Under the pieces are notes generated by a model. That model searched no databases, was not told where the DNA came from, and worked only from the letters and a program-made list of their open reading frames with translations. Below, one piece after another: positions 47,159 through 58,178 of a DNA stretch of 64,000 nucleotides; the first letter of the stretch is position 1; every line of letters starts with the position of its first letter. The DNA comes from Dichetophora obliterata (Eukaryota; Arthropoda; Insecta; Diptera; Sciomyzidae). Made by a program: the position numbers and the translations under genes. Location of the stretch: NCBI GenBank assembly GCA_963920525.1, contig OY986438.1, positions 93,982,057 through 94,046,056 on the forward strand, read 5' to 3'.

Positions 47159-47249
47159 TTACACATTGTGTAGTAAATTTTACTACAGTATTTTTTTGAG
47201 TGTACCTTAACAGATCAAAAGTTGACTCCGCTGAATGCGGCCAATTTTC

Positions 47250-47336
47250 GCTTTCTCATCGGTTTCAGCTTTTCTATAAGCTGTCAACTTAGTTTTGACA
47301 GTTTCGGCAGTCTGTCTCTCCGAAATGCATTTACCT
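47250..47336 (-). pseudogene. Fragment related to the Harbinger transposase N-terminus
   Basis: 'gacagtttcggcagtctgtc' and 'tctccgaaatgcat' match 34035-34075 in the Harbinger element on the same strand, with an upstream 'gagctgtcaactt'-like word. It lies between the two TA-element copies. Confidence 0.65.
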
Positions 47337-47436
47337 TCATTAATTTTACTGCACCCAAAAAAATCCTCTAGTAAAAGTAAATAAAAATGTATTTAAAACA
47401 TATGCAAATTAGTAACTCACCGTCCAAATAAAAATG

Positions 47437-47577
47437 GCCCATTATCATAGTCAAAATAAAGTCGACTTTAAATTTAAATTTATAGCAAGCTTTTTGACAA
47501 CATATTATATTGAAAAACTGTCAAAAATGCTTATACTACATTTAAAGTCGACTTTATTTTGACTATGATAATGGGAC
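47437..47577. mobile_element. 141-bp MITE with 36-bp perfect inverted ends
   Basis: CCCATTATCATAGTCAAAAT continuing to GACTTTAAAT is exactly mirrored at the right side. AATG borders both sides (47433-47436, 47578-47581). The same spot in copy 1 (near 38495) has no insertion. Confidence 0.85.
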
Positions 47578-47984
47578 AATGTAATTATTTTTATTAATTT
47601 CAATTATTTACTTTTACTACATATTTTTAACTACAGAAAATAAATACATTTACATTAAAATTAAATGTTTTTTCAGTTATTAATTAAAAAACTGCAAAAC
47701 GTTTTCTGCCGCAGTATAAAGATTGCTTTTATTTTAAAAAAATCAAAGTATTTTCTATTAAAAAAAATACGTATTAAGAAGCATACTTACCACAATTCTT
47801 CATCACGAATCTTTCATAATTATTTTAGTTTAAATATATACAATTGCTTTCAAATATGCAGTTTATTTTAATGTAGATATTCTTTATTTAAATAAATGTA
47901 TGTAAGCAACTACTTACTACATGCAACTACTTCGTGGAGTATTAGGTATTTAAATGAAAGTTCGGTAAAAATATATTGAATAAC

Positions 47985-49040
47985 CATGAAACAAAGATAT
48001 ACAGATAGCTTACTCCGTGCGCAAAAAATGAAATCTTCTGCGCACTACGTCACTCGAGCTTGTTAGCTGTAACACGTGGTGCATACTACATACAAAAGAA
48101 AATGTGAAAAAGCAAAAAGTGAACACAAGCAGCAAGCAGCACAATTGCAAGCAGCACAATTGCAAGCATTTAAGAAATATTTAATTCATTTTCTAATATT
48201 GTGCACTTATAGTACGCGTAAATTATAATTTTTAATTATATATTATGTAATTAAAATTAGTTGTAAAGTTTTAGAGCTTTTGATGAGAATAACAACGATT
48301 TTAATTCGGGCCATAAAATGAATTTACAATTTTTCAACTAACGAGAAGAACAAGAAAATGAAAACAAAGAAGCTATCAAAGTGCTGTCAAACACATCAAG
48401 TAACGTAGCTTTTTTTTTGTGTAGGAGAACAAATGGGAGAAAACACCCCTATTATATATGCATTTCTTTTCAATAATAGTACTAAAAAATAAATTTGCTT
48501 AAATTTATTTTTAAATATATTTATAATGTAATTTATTTCATTTCAATAAACCAAATTTCAATAAGAAAATGTCGATATTTCTTCATCGCTATAAATGAAT
48601 TATCCCCTTTAAATGTATTGTGACTACGTTTTTATTTGTCCACTTTGACAAGCTCAAACTACGTCACAACAAAGATGGCGGACATGCGTCATGATACAAT
48701 TATTTTACAAGGTAACCGCGCAGACTGGCTTTTTTCTCACGAGCGGCGATGGGTAGTTGTCAAAATTAGCTGTTCATGCAATTAATCAAAGAAAAGTGAA
48801 AAAATAAGCGACGAATTAAGCATAGGTAGTCAACCGCAACAAACTAAAAACATTTCAATCAACTTCGCGAATAAATTTAATGAATCAAAGGTAAGTTAAA
48901 AATAAGCACATAGCTAGTCAACAGCAGCAAACTACAACATTCTTTAGCTGTTTTTGACAACTACCAATTGCCAAAAAGCTGTCACGGCTACCTTGTAAAA
49001 TAATTGTATCATGACTTTATCTGTAGTTCTTTGTATCATG
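47985..49040. mobile_element. 1056-bp Mutator-like (MULE-type) non-autonomous element
   Basis: Perfect 9-bp duplication TTGAATAAC (47976-47984, 49041-49049), whose single-copy target is seen at 46219-46230 of copy 1. Inverted ends catgaaacaaagatatacag and catgatacaaagaactacag. A 9-bp duplication points to the Mutator superfamily. An inner inverted pair (tcatgatacaattattttac at 48687 and its complement ending near 49013) suggests another nested MITE. No ORF of note. Confidence 0.75.
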
Positions 49041-49141
49041 TTGAATAACTACGTATGTATTTAAAAATAAATAAAACTACATATATATGACGTAATTACA
49101 AATTGTGTAGTAAATTTTACTACAGTATTTTTTTGAGTGTA

Positions 49142-49665
49142 TGACTTTAAACAGCTTAAAACTTTTCTGTAAATGTTGAAAAACTTGCGAAAATTCGTGT
49201 GCGAGGTTTTTTTTGTCGCTGGGTGTATATAGCGGGGTTCACATGGTCCTACATGCTGTCACGCATTGTAGGACAAGCCTTGTTTCAACGTTCGATACAC
49301 CGTTCCAACGTTCGATACAGCCGACTGACAATGTTATTTTGAATTTGAAATGTTTCAAATTCAAGGCCATCACATTAGGCGTGACAACATGTACGATCAT
49401 GTAAACCCCGCTTATGCCATACTCTCGCCAACATCAAGCGTTTTCGATCAGATTTCACTGAAATTTTACTGTTATATCTCCGTTTTGAATCCATATTTTG
49501 TTCGCCAATTTTAAGACTTTTTCCTCAACGTGGCAGCACCGTATTTCTCGAAATGAATGAAAAGCATGGTTGTTAAAATTTCAATGAGCGAGAAGAACAC
49601 GAGTGAAGGTGGCGTTGTTGCAGTTGTCTGGACAATTAAAAAATTTTCATTATACACAATAAAAA
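49142..49665. promoter_or_regulatory. Region upstream of the zinc-knuckle gene
   Basis: About 520 bp after the DNA element. Presumably promoter and 5' UTR. A 20-base near-repeat (cgttcgatacaccgttccaa / cgttcgatacagccg) lies at 49290-49320. No core promoter motif is clear enough to call. Confidence 0.4.
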
Positions 49666-52600
49666 ATGGATGAGGTAAATAAATAAAAAACAAATGAAAT
49701 TATAATCATCATCAAAACACTGTTCCAATTCACAGGTCGATATCGACGATGTGGATGATTTAAATGAGCTGGAAGCTCGGCTGTATGGACAAATCCATCA
49801 TGAATCTGCGGACGCAGGAGAATTTGATAACGTCAGCGCCACACACAAAATCGTAGAAGAGGTGCCAGCAGCTCCAAAAAAAGTTCGTACGGTGACGTCA
49901 ACTAGTGTGATAAACAAAGCGGTGGGCAATAAAACGGACCGGTACTGGAATGAGGCTGCCGTTGGACAGAATTTAGATAGAAAACAACAACAACAACGGA
50001 CAAAAAATCAAAATGATGACCAAAGAGCAGTTGAAGACGCTCAAAGTAAAATTGTGACTGCTGGAACTGTGCAAGAATCATCCACTTTAGCGAGCAACAA
50101 TTCTGGTAACCAAAAGTTTTTTAGTTCTAAAATGCCCTTTTTCTTAGTTCATGTCGATAATAGATCACTATATCAAGTTCGGAAATGAATCTTTTAAAAT
50201 AGTTATATTCTTAAACTTTATTCAGGTCCATCAAAAAAAACAAACAAGACCGTCGATGCAAAAAATAACAAAACATCAAGAAATTCAAATAGTCAATCTG
50301 TTATTAAAGCCCAGGTGCCGAAACCAAAGGTGTTCATGGAAACACCAACGCCAATTACAAAAACCACTACACAAATGTCTCAAAATAATATAATCGAAAT
50401 AAAGGATGTACATCCTCAGCAAAACTTGAAGCGTAAGACAAACAAAGATCTTCGATTCAATCCAGCAAGCAAACAAAAAAATCACCAGTCGCAGAAAGAC
50501 GAAAATGCACCTTTTGGTAAGCAGGTTCAGAAACTCCACAAAGCTATGCGCATTGAGGCCAAAAAGCAAAAATCCAAGCTTGTTCGCAACAAAAGCAGAC
50601 AATTAGTAAGATCGATTGATACAATAGTGTTGGAATCTAATGAGTCTGATGATGATGATGTGATTTCTGTCCCATTACCTGCGCCTCCTACGTACACTAT
50701 CGACGATAGTGATGAGGAAAAGAATGTGGCGATTATGCCAAAACTATCCTCTAAAGCTAGTGAGCCAATTATAATAGAAGAAAATGCACAGGATGCGGCT
50801 GATATAGAGATAAAACAATCCATGGAACCGGAAGCGATGACTGCAGGTCGTGATCTACAACACATTCAACAACAGAATGCATCTCGATGCACTTCACCAT
50901 GCTCGGTGCTCTCATCGGATGACTTTATTGAACAAAATGATCGCTGCCGTCTGCTAGAGAATTCGGCCATGGCTGACGATGAAGACTTGATCATATTAAC
51001 GGCAGATGTGGATAGTTTGCTGGAAACTCCAACAACATCAAAAAAAGCTGCACAAATACTTGCCAAGTCTAGCCAGGCAATGGAAGAGTCCTCGAATGAT
51101 GTTGAATGTACGCAATTCATAGTTCCAACCAGTACAATGAAAACAAAGAATCAGTATCGCGTTGAACAGACGCTGTTCCGAGCACTTGATGTCTACGAAA
51201 GCGAATCGGACATTGCAGACAATGTCTATACAAGAGTATCTAAACCCAATAAAGAAACAATCATACGCGCAATAAGTAGTTGCTCTGATGATGATGTTTG
51301 CATTGAATCTGAGGTGCCATTGCGTCAAAAAACCAAGCGTCTGCGTAAACGCAGCACATCTGGTAAAAATAAAGATACGGAAACTAATTTAGATGCAGCA
51401 AGTACAGATTCAGAGCAAGACGTATGCACTGAGAGTGGCACAAATCTCACACCAGTGTCCTTTATTGCACGTGGCCCAGCAGTGGAACGCAGCTATGATT
51501 CAATTTCAATATCCACCTCACGACGCGCATCTGCCGGTGGTTCTGTCGGCCATATGTCTGATAGTGAATTTATAGCAACTTTAAACAATTTAGCTCAAGC
51601 AGGAAATGATGAGGCTGAAAAAGAAGCTGATGACGATGATCAAAACAGTGATGAAGAAGAAAATAATATGGCACCTAGTGCTCGTGCTATAGCCGAACAA
51701 GTTTTGACAGCCAGCAAAAGAACTGCTGCAATAACAAATACTACAGACGATGTCGATATGGAACACAGTGAGAGAGAACAACAACAATCATCACGTAGTT
51801 CTAGAGATCAAGCAGCGACTTCCACTGCTTTGCGACGTAAAGCTGCCGTGCCCGACGATGCTATGTCTGATCTAAACAGCATTTTCGATACTATCGATAA
51901 TTTAGATAAAAGAAAACGCTATGATATTATATCAGATGAGTCTGAGCACGAGGTAGAAATAATTGATAATGTCCCACAAGTTGGAATGGATTCCCTCATT
52001 GATGATAGTCGTCCGCGAAGCTTTAAAATTAACAAAGAAACAGGAGATCCTGTTTACAACATTGTATATAGTGAGAAAAAACGTATTGTCGGTGGTTTGG
52101 GCTGGAATGATGAGATGCGCCGTTTTTACAATGATTCCTGGAATGGTGAAAAGTTCAATGTTAGGGACATACTAAGCAACATGGATTGTAAGCTAGGAAT
52201 TTGTATTGTTTCTGACAATTTTAAATAAATTTTTACACTATTTAAAGCCAACAAGAATCTTTGGAAAATATATACTGAAGATCGTTTTCCAAAGACGCGA
52301 CGCTTTACGAATCTAAAGTGTCATAATTGCTGCGAATTTGGACACACACGCGCCAAATGTACACTTCCACGCAAGCCGTTGACCTGCTATATGTGTGGTG
52401 AACGTGGCCATTATGAGCCACGTTGTCCCAACACAGTTTGTCTGCGCGTAAGTTCCGCTTTTATTAGTTTAAATGATTAAGAAATGTACACACTATTTTG
52501 TTTAACCAATTCTAGTGCGGCAATAAAACGCATGTTTTCACCAAAAGCTGCAACGCTTGTTCATTCCAAAACCGAATGATTTGTCCGGTGTGCAAAGTGC

Positions 52601-53173
52601 GCGGGCATACACTTAACTTATGTCCAGACAAGTGGCGTCGCTATCATTCAACGGTAATTTTTATTCTGAATTTGTGTATTTTCTGAAAATTTATTCGCAT
52701 TATCTGTGATATTTTTTTAGACTGAACCAAATAAATATCCAAACAGCGATGTAGAATATAAAAGGAAAAAGTGTTGTTGTGTTTGCGGTGCGCGTGGTCA
52801 TCTATCGGAAACGTGCAAGAGCGCTGTACGTTTTCTGGAATATCCTCTCGTTGTCAGTGATATTAAATCCCATCAGAAGTCTTATAACGATCAATCATTT
52901 CGAGGATATATATCTGGCATCGGATTGAACTTGCTCTACAAACCTGATCAAGATGTTAGCTTTGAGTTGGCTGAAAATACTACACGAAATAATTACTATG
53001 GACGATTTCTAAACGCTGTTGGCTTGGGTTATCTTTTGAAACGCAAGCGCAAGGTTAAAACATTGACATCTAACACACCAATAAAGCAAGCCAAAACACA
53101 CAAAAACTACGTAACCAATCCTTATTCAAAAGCTGGACAGCAGGCAAGAAATGCTTCAAACGCACCGGAACAG
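49666..53173 (+). CDS. Zinc-knuckle protein of the ZCCHC7/Air1 type, 3' end not seen
   Basis: Probable homologue of ZCCHC7/Air1-2, the RNA-binding zinc-knuckle subunits of the nuclear TRAMP RNA-surveillance complex. Exons: 49666-49674 (three codons), 49736-50105, 50226-52187, 52248-52447, 52516-52653, 52721-53173, giving 1044 codons in frame. The first ~800 residues are low-complexity and acidic, with many DSDEE-like and Ser/Asp runs. Exons 4-6 carry five C-x2-C-x4-H-x4/5-C knuckles, including CHNCCEFGHTRAKC, CYMCGERGHYEPRC, CPVCKVRGHTLNLC and CCVCGARGHLSETC. After the last, a basic KRKRKVK tail is followed by a GTGAGA donor at 53174. Read-through to a TAA at 53290 gives an uncharged, intron-like peptide, so I favour a further exon that is lost or lies beyond the transposons downstream. 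Family level is fairly sure, orthology less so. Confidence 0.82.
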
Positions 53174-53290
53174 GTGAGATTATTTGCTTATATATTTGTT
53201 ATAGTATGTACATTAGGGCGTATCGAATTACAATTTTATATCTACATTAACTTAACAGTTGTTGCTAAGAGGTTAATTATTATTTTTTAA

Positions 53291-53519
53291 AGAAATAATA
53301 ATCATAAAGGAGATGTGAACATACTTCTTAAATTTCATGCAGGAAGTAATTTTTTAAATATCAAAATAGGAAAAAATTGTTTGGTCTTAAACTGGGGTTT
53401 TAAATAGATACGTTTAGTTTCTATATATTTCGTGAAAATATATCGAGCCATAACCGCAAAAAAAGTGTAACCAACATGAAATCCGAAATGCACTTTTTAA
53501 TGGCATACGATAGTACTAT
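53291..53519. other. No gene recognised
   Basis: AT-rich; lies between the putative donor of the zinc-knuckle gene and a retrotransposon fragment. Confidence 0.35.
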
Positions 53520-54300
53520 AACAAACTCCAGGGCGAGCTTTTAGCGATAAGAAAAGCTCGTCGCGCCTTAAATACAACCATTGCCAATAACCTCAATGCA
53601 GCTATTCTGATGGATAGCCAAGCCGCCATTACAGCTTTAGTTGCGATTAGTACCAACTCCAAACTGGTAAGGCAGTGTAAGGGTAAACTGGCCCGTCTTA
53701 GTCACCAACTTAACATTACCATAATCTGGGTTCCCAGCTATAGGAACATATATGGTAATAAAAACGCAGATGAACATAGGCGGGGCTCCTCCCTTGAAGT
53801 TTCAAGAGCGGAACCAGTCGAAGTTCCACTGAACACCGTTAAGGTAGGAATTCACTCTTACTACTTGGCCTCAGCTGGTCGTAGATGTAGAGGACTGCCA
53901 ACCTGCAATACATCAAGATAATTATGGCCCTTTACAACCTAGGTAGAGCTCACGAGATGCTCTCAAAACCCCGAAATGACATAGCCAGAATAACGGCTAT
54001 TATAACTGGTCACTGGTGGATCGGAGTACCCGCCGAAAAAATCGGACTATCCTTCAACACCTACTGTCGCAGCTGTACTGAATATAATAATGCCGTCAAC
54101 GTGTGGTATTTGCAAAACAGTTTATTCTGGTTATAAAATTTGAAAATATAATGTGATGACCCAAACGAAAAGAAAACACTGTGCACATGCCCGGCCCTGG
54201 CCAGGTCTAGATTAAGAGCTCTAGACAAGCCCTTCCTTAGCAATCTAGAAGAACTTTCAACAACAAAAATAACAATCTTCTAACGTTCATTAACCGCACC
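53520..54300 (+). pseudogene. LINE RNase H domain fragment
   Basis: Reads MDSQAAITALVAISTNSKLV, ITIIWVPSYRNIYGNKNADE (RNase H motifs), RITAIITGHWWIGVPAEKIG and YCRSC, the C-terminal signature of RNase H-bearing LINEs. A 73-bp foreign piece (54081-54153) interrupts, then LCTCPALARSRLRALDKPFL continues to about 54270. Shifted frames and missing RT make it a remnant. Confidence 0.8.
54081..54153 (+). repeat. THAP-coding fragment, copy 1
   Basis: About 73 bp shared with 55283-55355. It reads MPSTCGICKTVYSGYKI and then a stop. It keeps the second zinc Cys that the other copy has changed. Confidence 0.65.
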
Positions 54301-54321
54301 GGATGGTTATAACCTAACAGT

Positions 54322-54790
54322 GCGTTAAGGTAGACGTAATGTAAAGTAACGAAATGTTGTCACCTATCATCAGGAAGGGACGTAATGTAAGAAAACGTAG
54401 CAATTATAATAGCCAGTAGCCAGGCAGTTGTTTGTCGTAAACAATGCCACGTTCCCGTACAAGTTCAATTAAAACTTCGTTATCCATAGCTGTGGATGTA
54501 TAGAACTATCACATTAATAACGAAAACTCAACAAAAAGCTTAGTTCAACAATATAAAATAGCGCAATAATCGAATCTAACCTCAATGTTTAGGTGCTCTT
54601 TGAACAGACGTAATGTAAAGTAACGTAGAAGTCGAAATTCCACGGATCTTTACGTCCCGTTACATTACGTTACGTTTATTATAATCAATTGTATAAGAAA
54701 GTATTGTTTGAAACAATAAGTGAAAGAACGCACTGCTCAATTGACATTAGACCACATTACGTTACGTCTATTATAACTGGGCCTAACAAA
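54322..54790. mobile_element. Uninterrupted CGTAACGTAATG-type MITE, inverted to that at 7.3-8.6 kb
   Basis: Collinear in reverse complement with 7255-7346 plus 8211-8595. Ends are rich in acgtaatgtaa/ttacattacgt inverted words. No ORF of note. Confidence 0.78.
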
Positions 54791-54973
54791 CAAGTTACTC
54801 CCTCAACTTACAGGAACACGAGGTTATGGTATCAAAACGGCTCACTTGGATCCTACTTGTATGAAGCATCACTATTCAAACCAACTATACAAAACCCATC
54901 TACTTCAAAAATTTCAGATCTCTAAGTTAAACCGTTTTCAAATGATACCCATCACCATGATTCAATTATTATA

Positions 54974-55594
54974 GGTTGTCCATTCGGTTGACAACACCCG
55001 TAAATATGTAAACAAAAATATATTCTCTCTCAAATATAATTGACAACCAGGGTTTTGTGGTCTTCTATGAAAAAAGTTATGTTTCAGTGTTTTGTTGTGT
55101 ATTTTTTTTTTAAAGTAGTTATTCTATATTTTGCTGTTAGCATGAAAAAAAAGAAATAGTGTGCATTGAGTTTATAATAATTATTGCTATAATAATTATT
55201 ATTGAAAATTGTTTTAAAATTTTTTTGCGAGCCGTTTTCAATTTTTCAATTAAATATAAATCGCAACTATTAAGTTGTAATTATGAATATAATAATGCCT
55301 TCAACGTGTGGTATTTGGAAAACAGTTTATTCTGGTTATAAAATTAGAAAATATAATGTGCCAGTAGATCCAATAAGTCGTCAGCGGTGGGAATACATTT
55401 GCACAACAAAATATTAAAACATAGTAGAAAAAGCTGCAGTGAAATGTATCTTTGGGTATTTAGTACTGCGAAAAAGTATGATATACCTGCAACTGATTAC
55501 TTTGATGGCATTACAAAATCTTTTTTGCTCTCCTCTTCAATTTTACGGTGTATATCTTCATTCTTGTGAGTAAACGTCAAATGAATGGACAACC
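54974..55594. mobile_element. 621-bp element with GGTTGTCCATTC ends and TA duplication
   Basis: Left ggttgtccattcggttgac, right inverted partner matching 17 of 19, TA on both sides (54972-54973, 55595-55596). It encloses a THAP-like coding fragment. Confidence 0.7.
55295..55417 (+). pseudogene. THAP-domain N-terminus, copy 2
   Basis: Forty codons from ATG to TAA: MPSTCGIWKTVYSGYKIRKY then NVPVDPISRQRWEYI. The VPxDPxxRxxW word and the opening C-x2-(C) are THAP features. The second Cys is Trp here and the frame ends before the C-x2-H half. The enclosing TA-bordered element makes it likely part of a transposon or captured sequence. Confidence 0.6.
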
Positions 55595-55738
55595 TACAGT
55601 AATTGGTTGCCACCCATAGTTGCCAGATGTAATACTATTGTAGTTATACTTAGGTGCTTAAGTATGCATACTTCGACACTACTATTTTGTATCATATGTG
55701 TAGTTGCAAGAAATCAATAGGCACGATTCAGAGTTGGG

Positions 55739-56645
55739 CGTAGTGCACTAAATGTTGAGTGCACTCAGCCTTTCATTAGCACTAAAATATATTGAAAGAA
55801 ATTCTATTTTTCACTATTTTTTTACCAGCTTACTGATAGTGAAGCATCTCTTCACTATCACTAGGGATTTTAGTGGTAGTGTTATATTGTTGCACTATAA
55901 CTAAATTGAGTGGTAGTTACTAAGTCTCCACTACACTAAAATAGTGCAAAATTTTAACAGCCATTAAATGAAAGCTGCAGTTGAAAGTTTTTCCACTCAA
56001 CTTTCAAATATGACTGGTTTTAAAACTATTTCAGTAAGACTCGATTTAAAAAAATCTATAATTAAGAAAAACTATTTTTCGAGCTTCTGGTCATATATGT
56101 TTACGAAAAAAACAACAACGGCTCTGAATGAGCATCACCAAGCTAGGATCAGATAGACAGTTTATATAAAATTGTTGTTATTTAAAATAATAGTTTAATG
56201 AAAGTTAAATTGCTTACAGCAAATAATTGTTAGCATAGCTTATTTTTCTTGTTTTACTTAATATTTTTATATTTTACTAAGAATAGCATAGAAACATACA
56301 AATTTCTGTGTTATATTTAAATACTCAATACTACAAGTAAACTGTTCCTGTTTTCTTTCAATTGAGTGATAACTTTCTGTGCTGTACCACTATTAGTGCA
56401 AGTATTTTTTTGGAATATTTATTTAGTGCAAAATAAAAATTTTCCACTAAGCTGTAAACATTTTTTTTTTCACTTTTCTTACATGAATTTGAGTGAGAAA
56501 TTTTTCACTATCACTATCATTCATGTATAGTGAGGCTTTTATTTTTCAATTCAGATGTCAAAAATAATAGAATATAGATAATAATTTTACACTATCAGTA
56601 CATGTAAGCTGAAACTGCAAATTTAGTGCATTACGCCCAACTCTG
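55739..56645. mobile_element. 907-bp hAT MITE with perfect 8-bp duplication
   Basis: Ends cagagttgggcgtagtgcac and the complement finishing ...cccaactctg. GCACGATT on both sides (55731-55738, 56646-56653). The interior holds many tagtg/cacta subterminal words. The only notable frame (55968-56156) is not recognisable as transposase. Confidence 0.93.
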
Positions 56646-56653
56646 GCACGATT

Positions 56654-57923
56654 CCGATTACCGGTGCGACAAGATTTGAAAATGCAGTACTCATTGAGAA
56701 AATAAGATATACGAAAGGAATTATCGATATATCGATTTTTAAATTTTTTTTTTCTAAAATATCTATTCAAAAAAACTTCTATATCTTTGCCAATAACCGA
56801 TCGATCTTAAATATTGAGACGTTATTTGAAAGGGAATTAAATTATCTGTCAGAAAAAATACAAACCATATATATTTTAGTAACATTTCATTTTTTTGAGA
56901 TTTCATATTATATTTACTTTTTGTTACTGGTGAAACCGTTATTTTCTCCTAAAGGTGCGTTATTAATATGTAAAAAAAATATCTTATTCAAAAAGCCTAT
57001 AATTAAACCTTTCAGTTGATATGTAAATGTATATATTTTTTTTACATATCACAAGATATTTGACAAAGCATCCCAAAATTATAGGTAAATTTACTATACA
57101 TACTAAAAAACAAAAATTAACAAATTTCAAAGGTGTTTTTACAGTATAAATTCACCAAATATGGTATAAAAATAGAATTAACATGTTTTAAAGTAAGCAT
57201 TCCGCAAGTTGGGAAACCCTGATTCTTCTTGTCTTATTTTTGTACGAGTTAAATCTTAAATATTTCTGCAATTATTTCAACCGAGAATAAATAAATCATA
57301 ATTTTATACACTTAATGAAAGATGGATTTTCAGACTTCAATAATTTACTCTCCATAATTCGTAGTAATAACGGTAGTTTTTGAGAAAATACCGGTTTTAT
57401 GTAACAAAATATTTTACTTTTACATACAAACAGCTATAAAATGTGAAATAGTCTAAGGATTTGGTTAATTTGAAACTTTTCTAAAAACTTATATTAGCTC
57501 TAAATAGCACCGATAATGATTTCTTAAAAGTGGGCGTTGTTATAGTTTGACCACGCTCATTTTTTGTTGAGCTGCCGAGTTTAACTATACGAACTAAATT
57601 AAAAAATTTTGTCCAATGCAACCGAATTTGTCTGAAATATAGCGTTTTTATTGATTTGTTGTCGGTAATAGGGGGTGTGACAATTTTTTTTTATTATTCG
57701 GGATATTAGCCTTGACAACAAATATTGTAAATTGTGTGCCCTTAGGTGCTACCTTTTCTAAGTTCTTAACGGTCCCCACGAACGATTTCATATAGTAATA
57801 AAGACAAAACCGTAAGCTTTCCGGCAATTTTCAAAACTTTTTCGTAAATTTTTAAACCTTCAATAATTTTTTTAATGAGAAATAGAAAATTAACCATTAA
57901 TTTCCATTGTTATATTTATAAAT
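56654..57923. other. AT-rich region without recognised gene
   Basis: About 1.3 kb with short frames only. 57530-57790 is less AT-rich (gtgggcgttgttatagtttg...) and may be an old repeat. Not assignable. Confidence 0.35.
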
Positions 57924-57926
57924 ATT

Positions 57927-58178
57927 AGGGGTATTTATGATTCAGTGCACTAGCCATTGTAGTTAAGGGCTGGTGCACTTTACTAAAAAAAAATAAAAAA
58001 AATACGCGTACGTCCAAAATCTGCACAAATGCTTTTCTACTATTGCCTTAAACGTTAGGACTTCAGCAGCTGTAAACGTTGAAAAATTTGACAGCTTTGA
58101 AAAAGTGATAGTGGTGTTCATGATAACCTAACTACAAATGTCCTCAACTGCACTGGCAACTGAGTCGTGAATACCCCT
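57927..58178. mobile_element. 252-bp MITE, AGGGGTATTTATGA family
   Basis: Starts aggggtatttatgattcagt and ends actgagtcgtgaatacccct. Perfect 3-bp duplication ATT on both sides (57924-57926, 58179-58181). Confidence 0.88.

Larger units (their letters stand above)
38415..47202. mobile_element. TA-duplicating DNA element (copy 1), with large insertions
   Basis: Left end cacccaaaaaaatactgtag and right end ctacagtatttttttgagtg are inverted, each bordered by TA. The sequence after the left end matches 47352-47710 and that before the right end matches 49050-49139 of copy 2, so both belong to one family. Copy 1 additionally holds a BEL/Pao element, a fem-1 fragment and about 880 bp (46276-47158) of GC-richer DNA absent from copy 2. 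No transposase is recognised. Confidence 0.75.
47352..49139. mobile_element. TA-duplicating DNA element (copy 2), with two insertions
   Basis: Left end cacccaaaaaaatcctctag, right end ctacagtatttttttgagtg followed by TA (the left TA has become TG). Collinear with the ends and middle of copy 1. Contains a 141-bp perfect-TIR element (47437) and a 1056-bp element with 9-bp duplication (47985). Confidence 0.8.

Noticed and set aside
50527..51328. Long minus-strand open frames opposite the zinc-knuckle gene
   Set aside because: They are antisense shadows of the Ser/Asp-rich exon 3, whose plus-strand frame continues through good splice junctions to zinc knuckles.
54322..54790. Inverted copy at 54 kb as part of the zinc-knuckle gene's 3' UTR or exon
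   Set aside because: It is collinear with the MITE at 7.3-8.6 kb and carries no coding sequence.
57530..57790. Possible structured RNA or old retroelement
   Set aside because: Base composition differs from the surroundings, but I could find no ends, motif or coding sequence to support a call.
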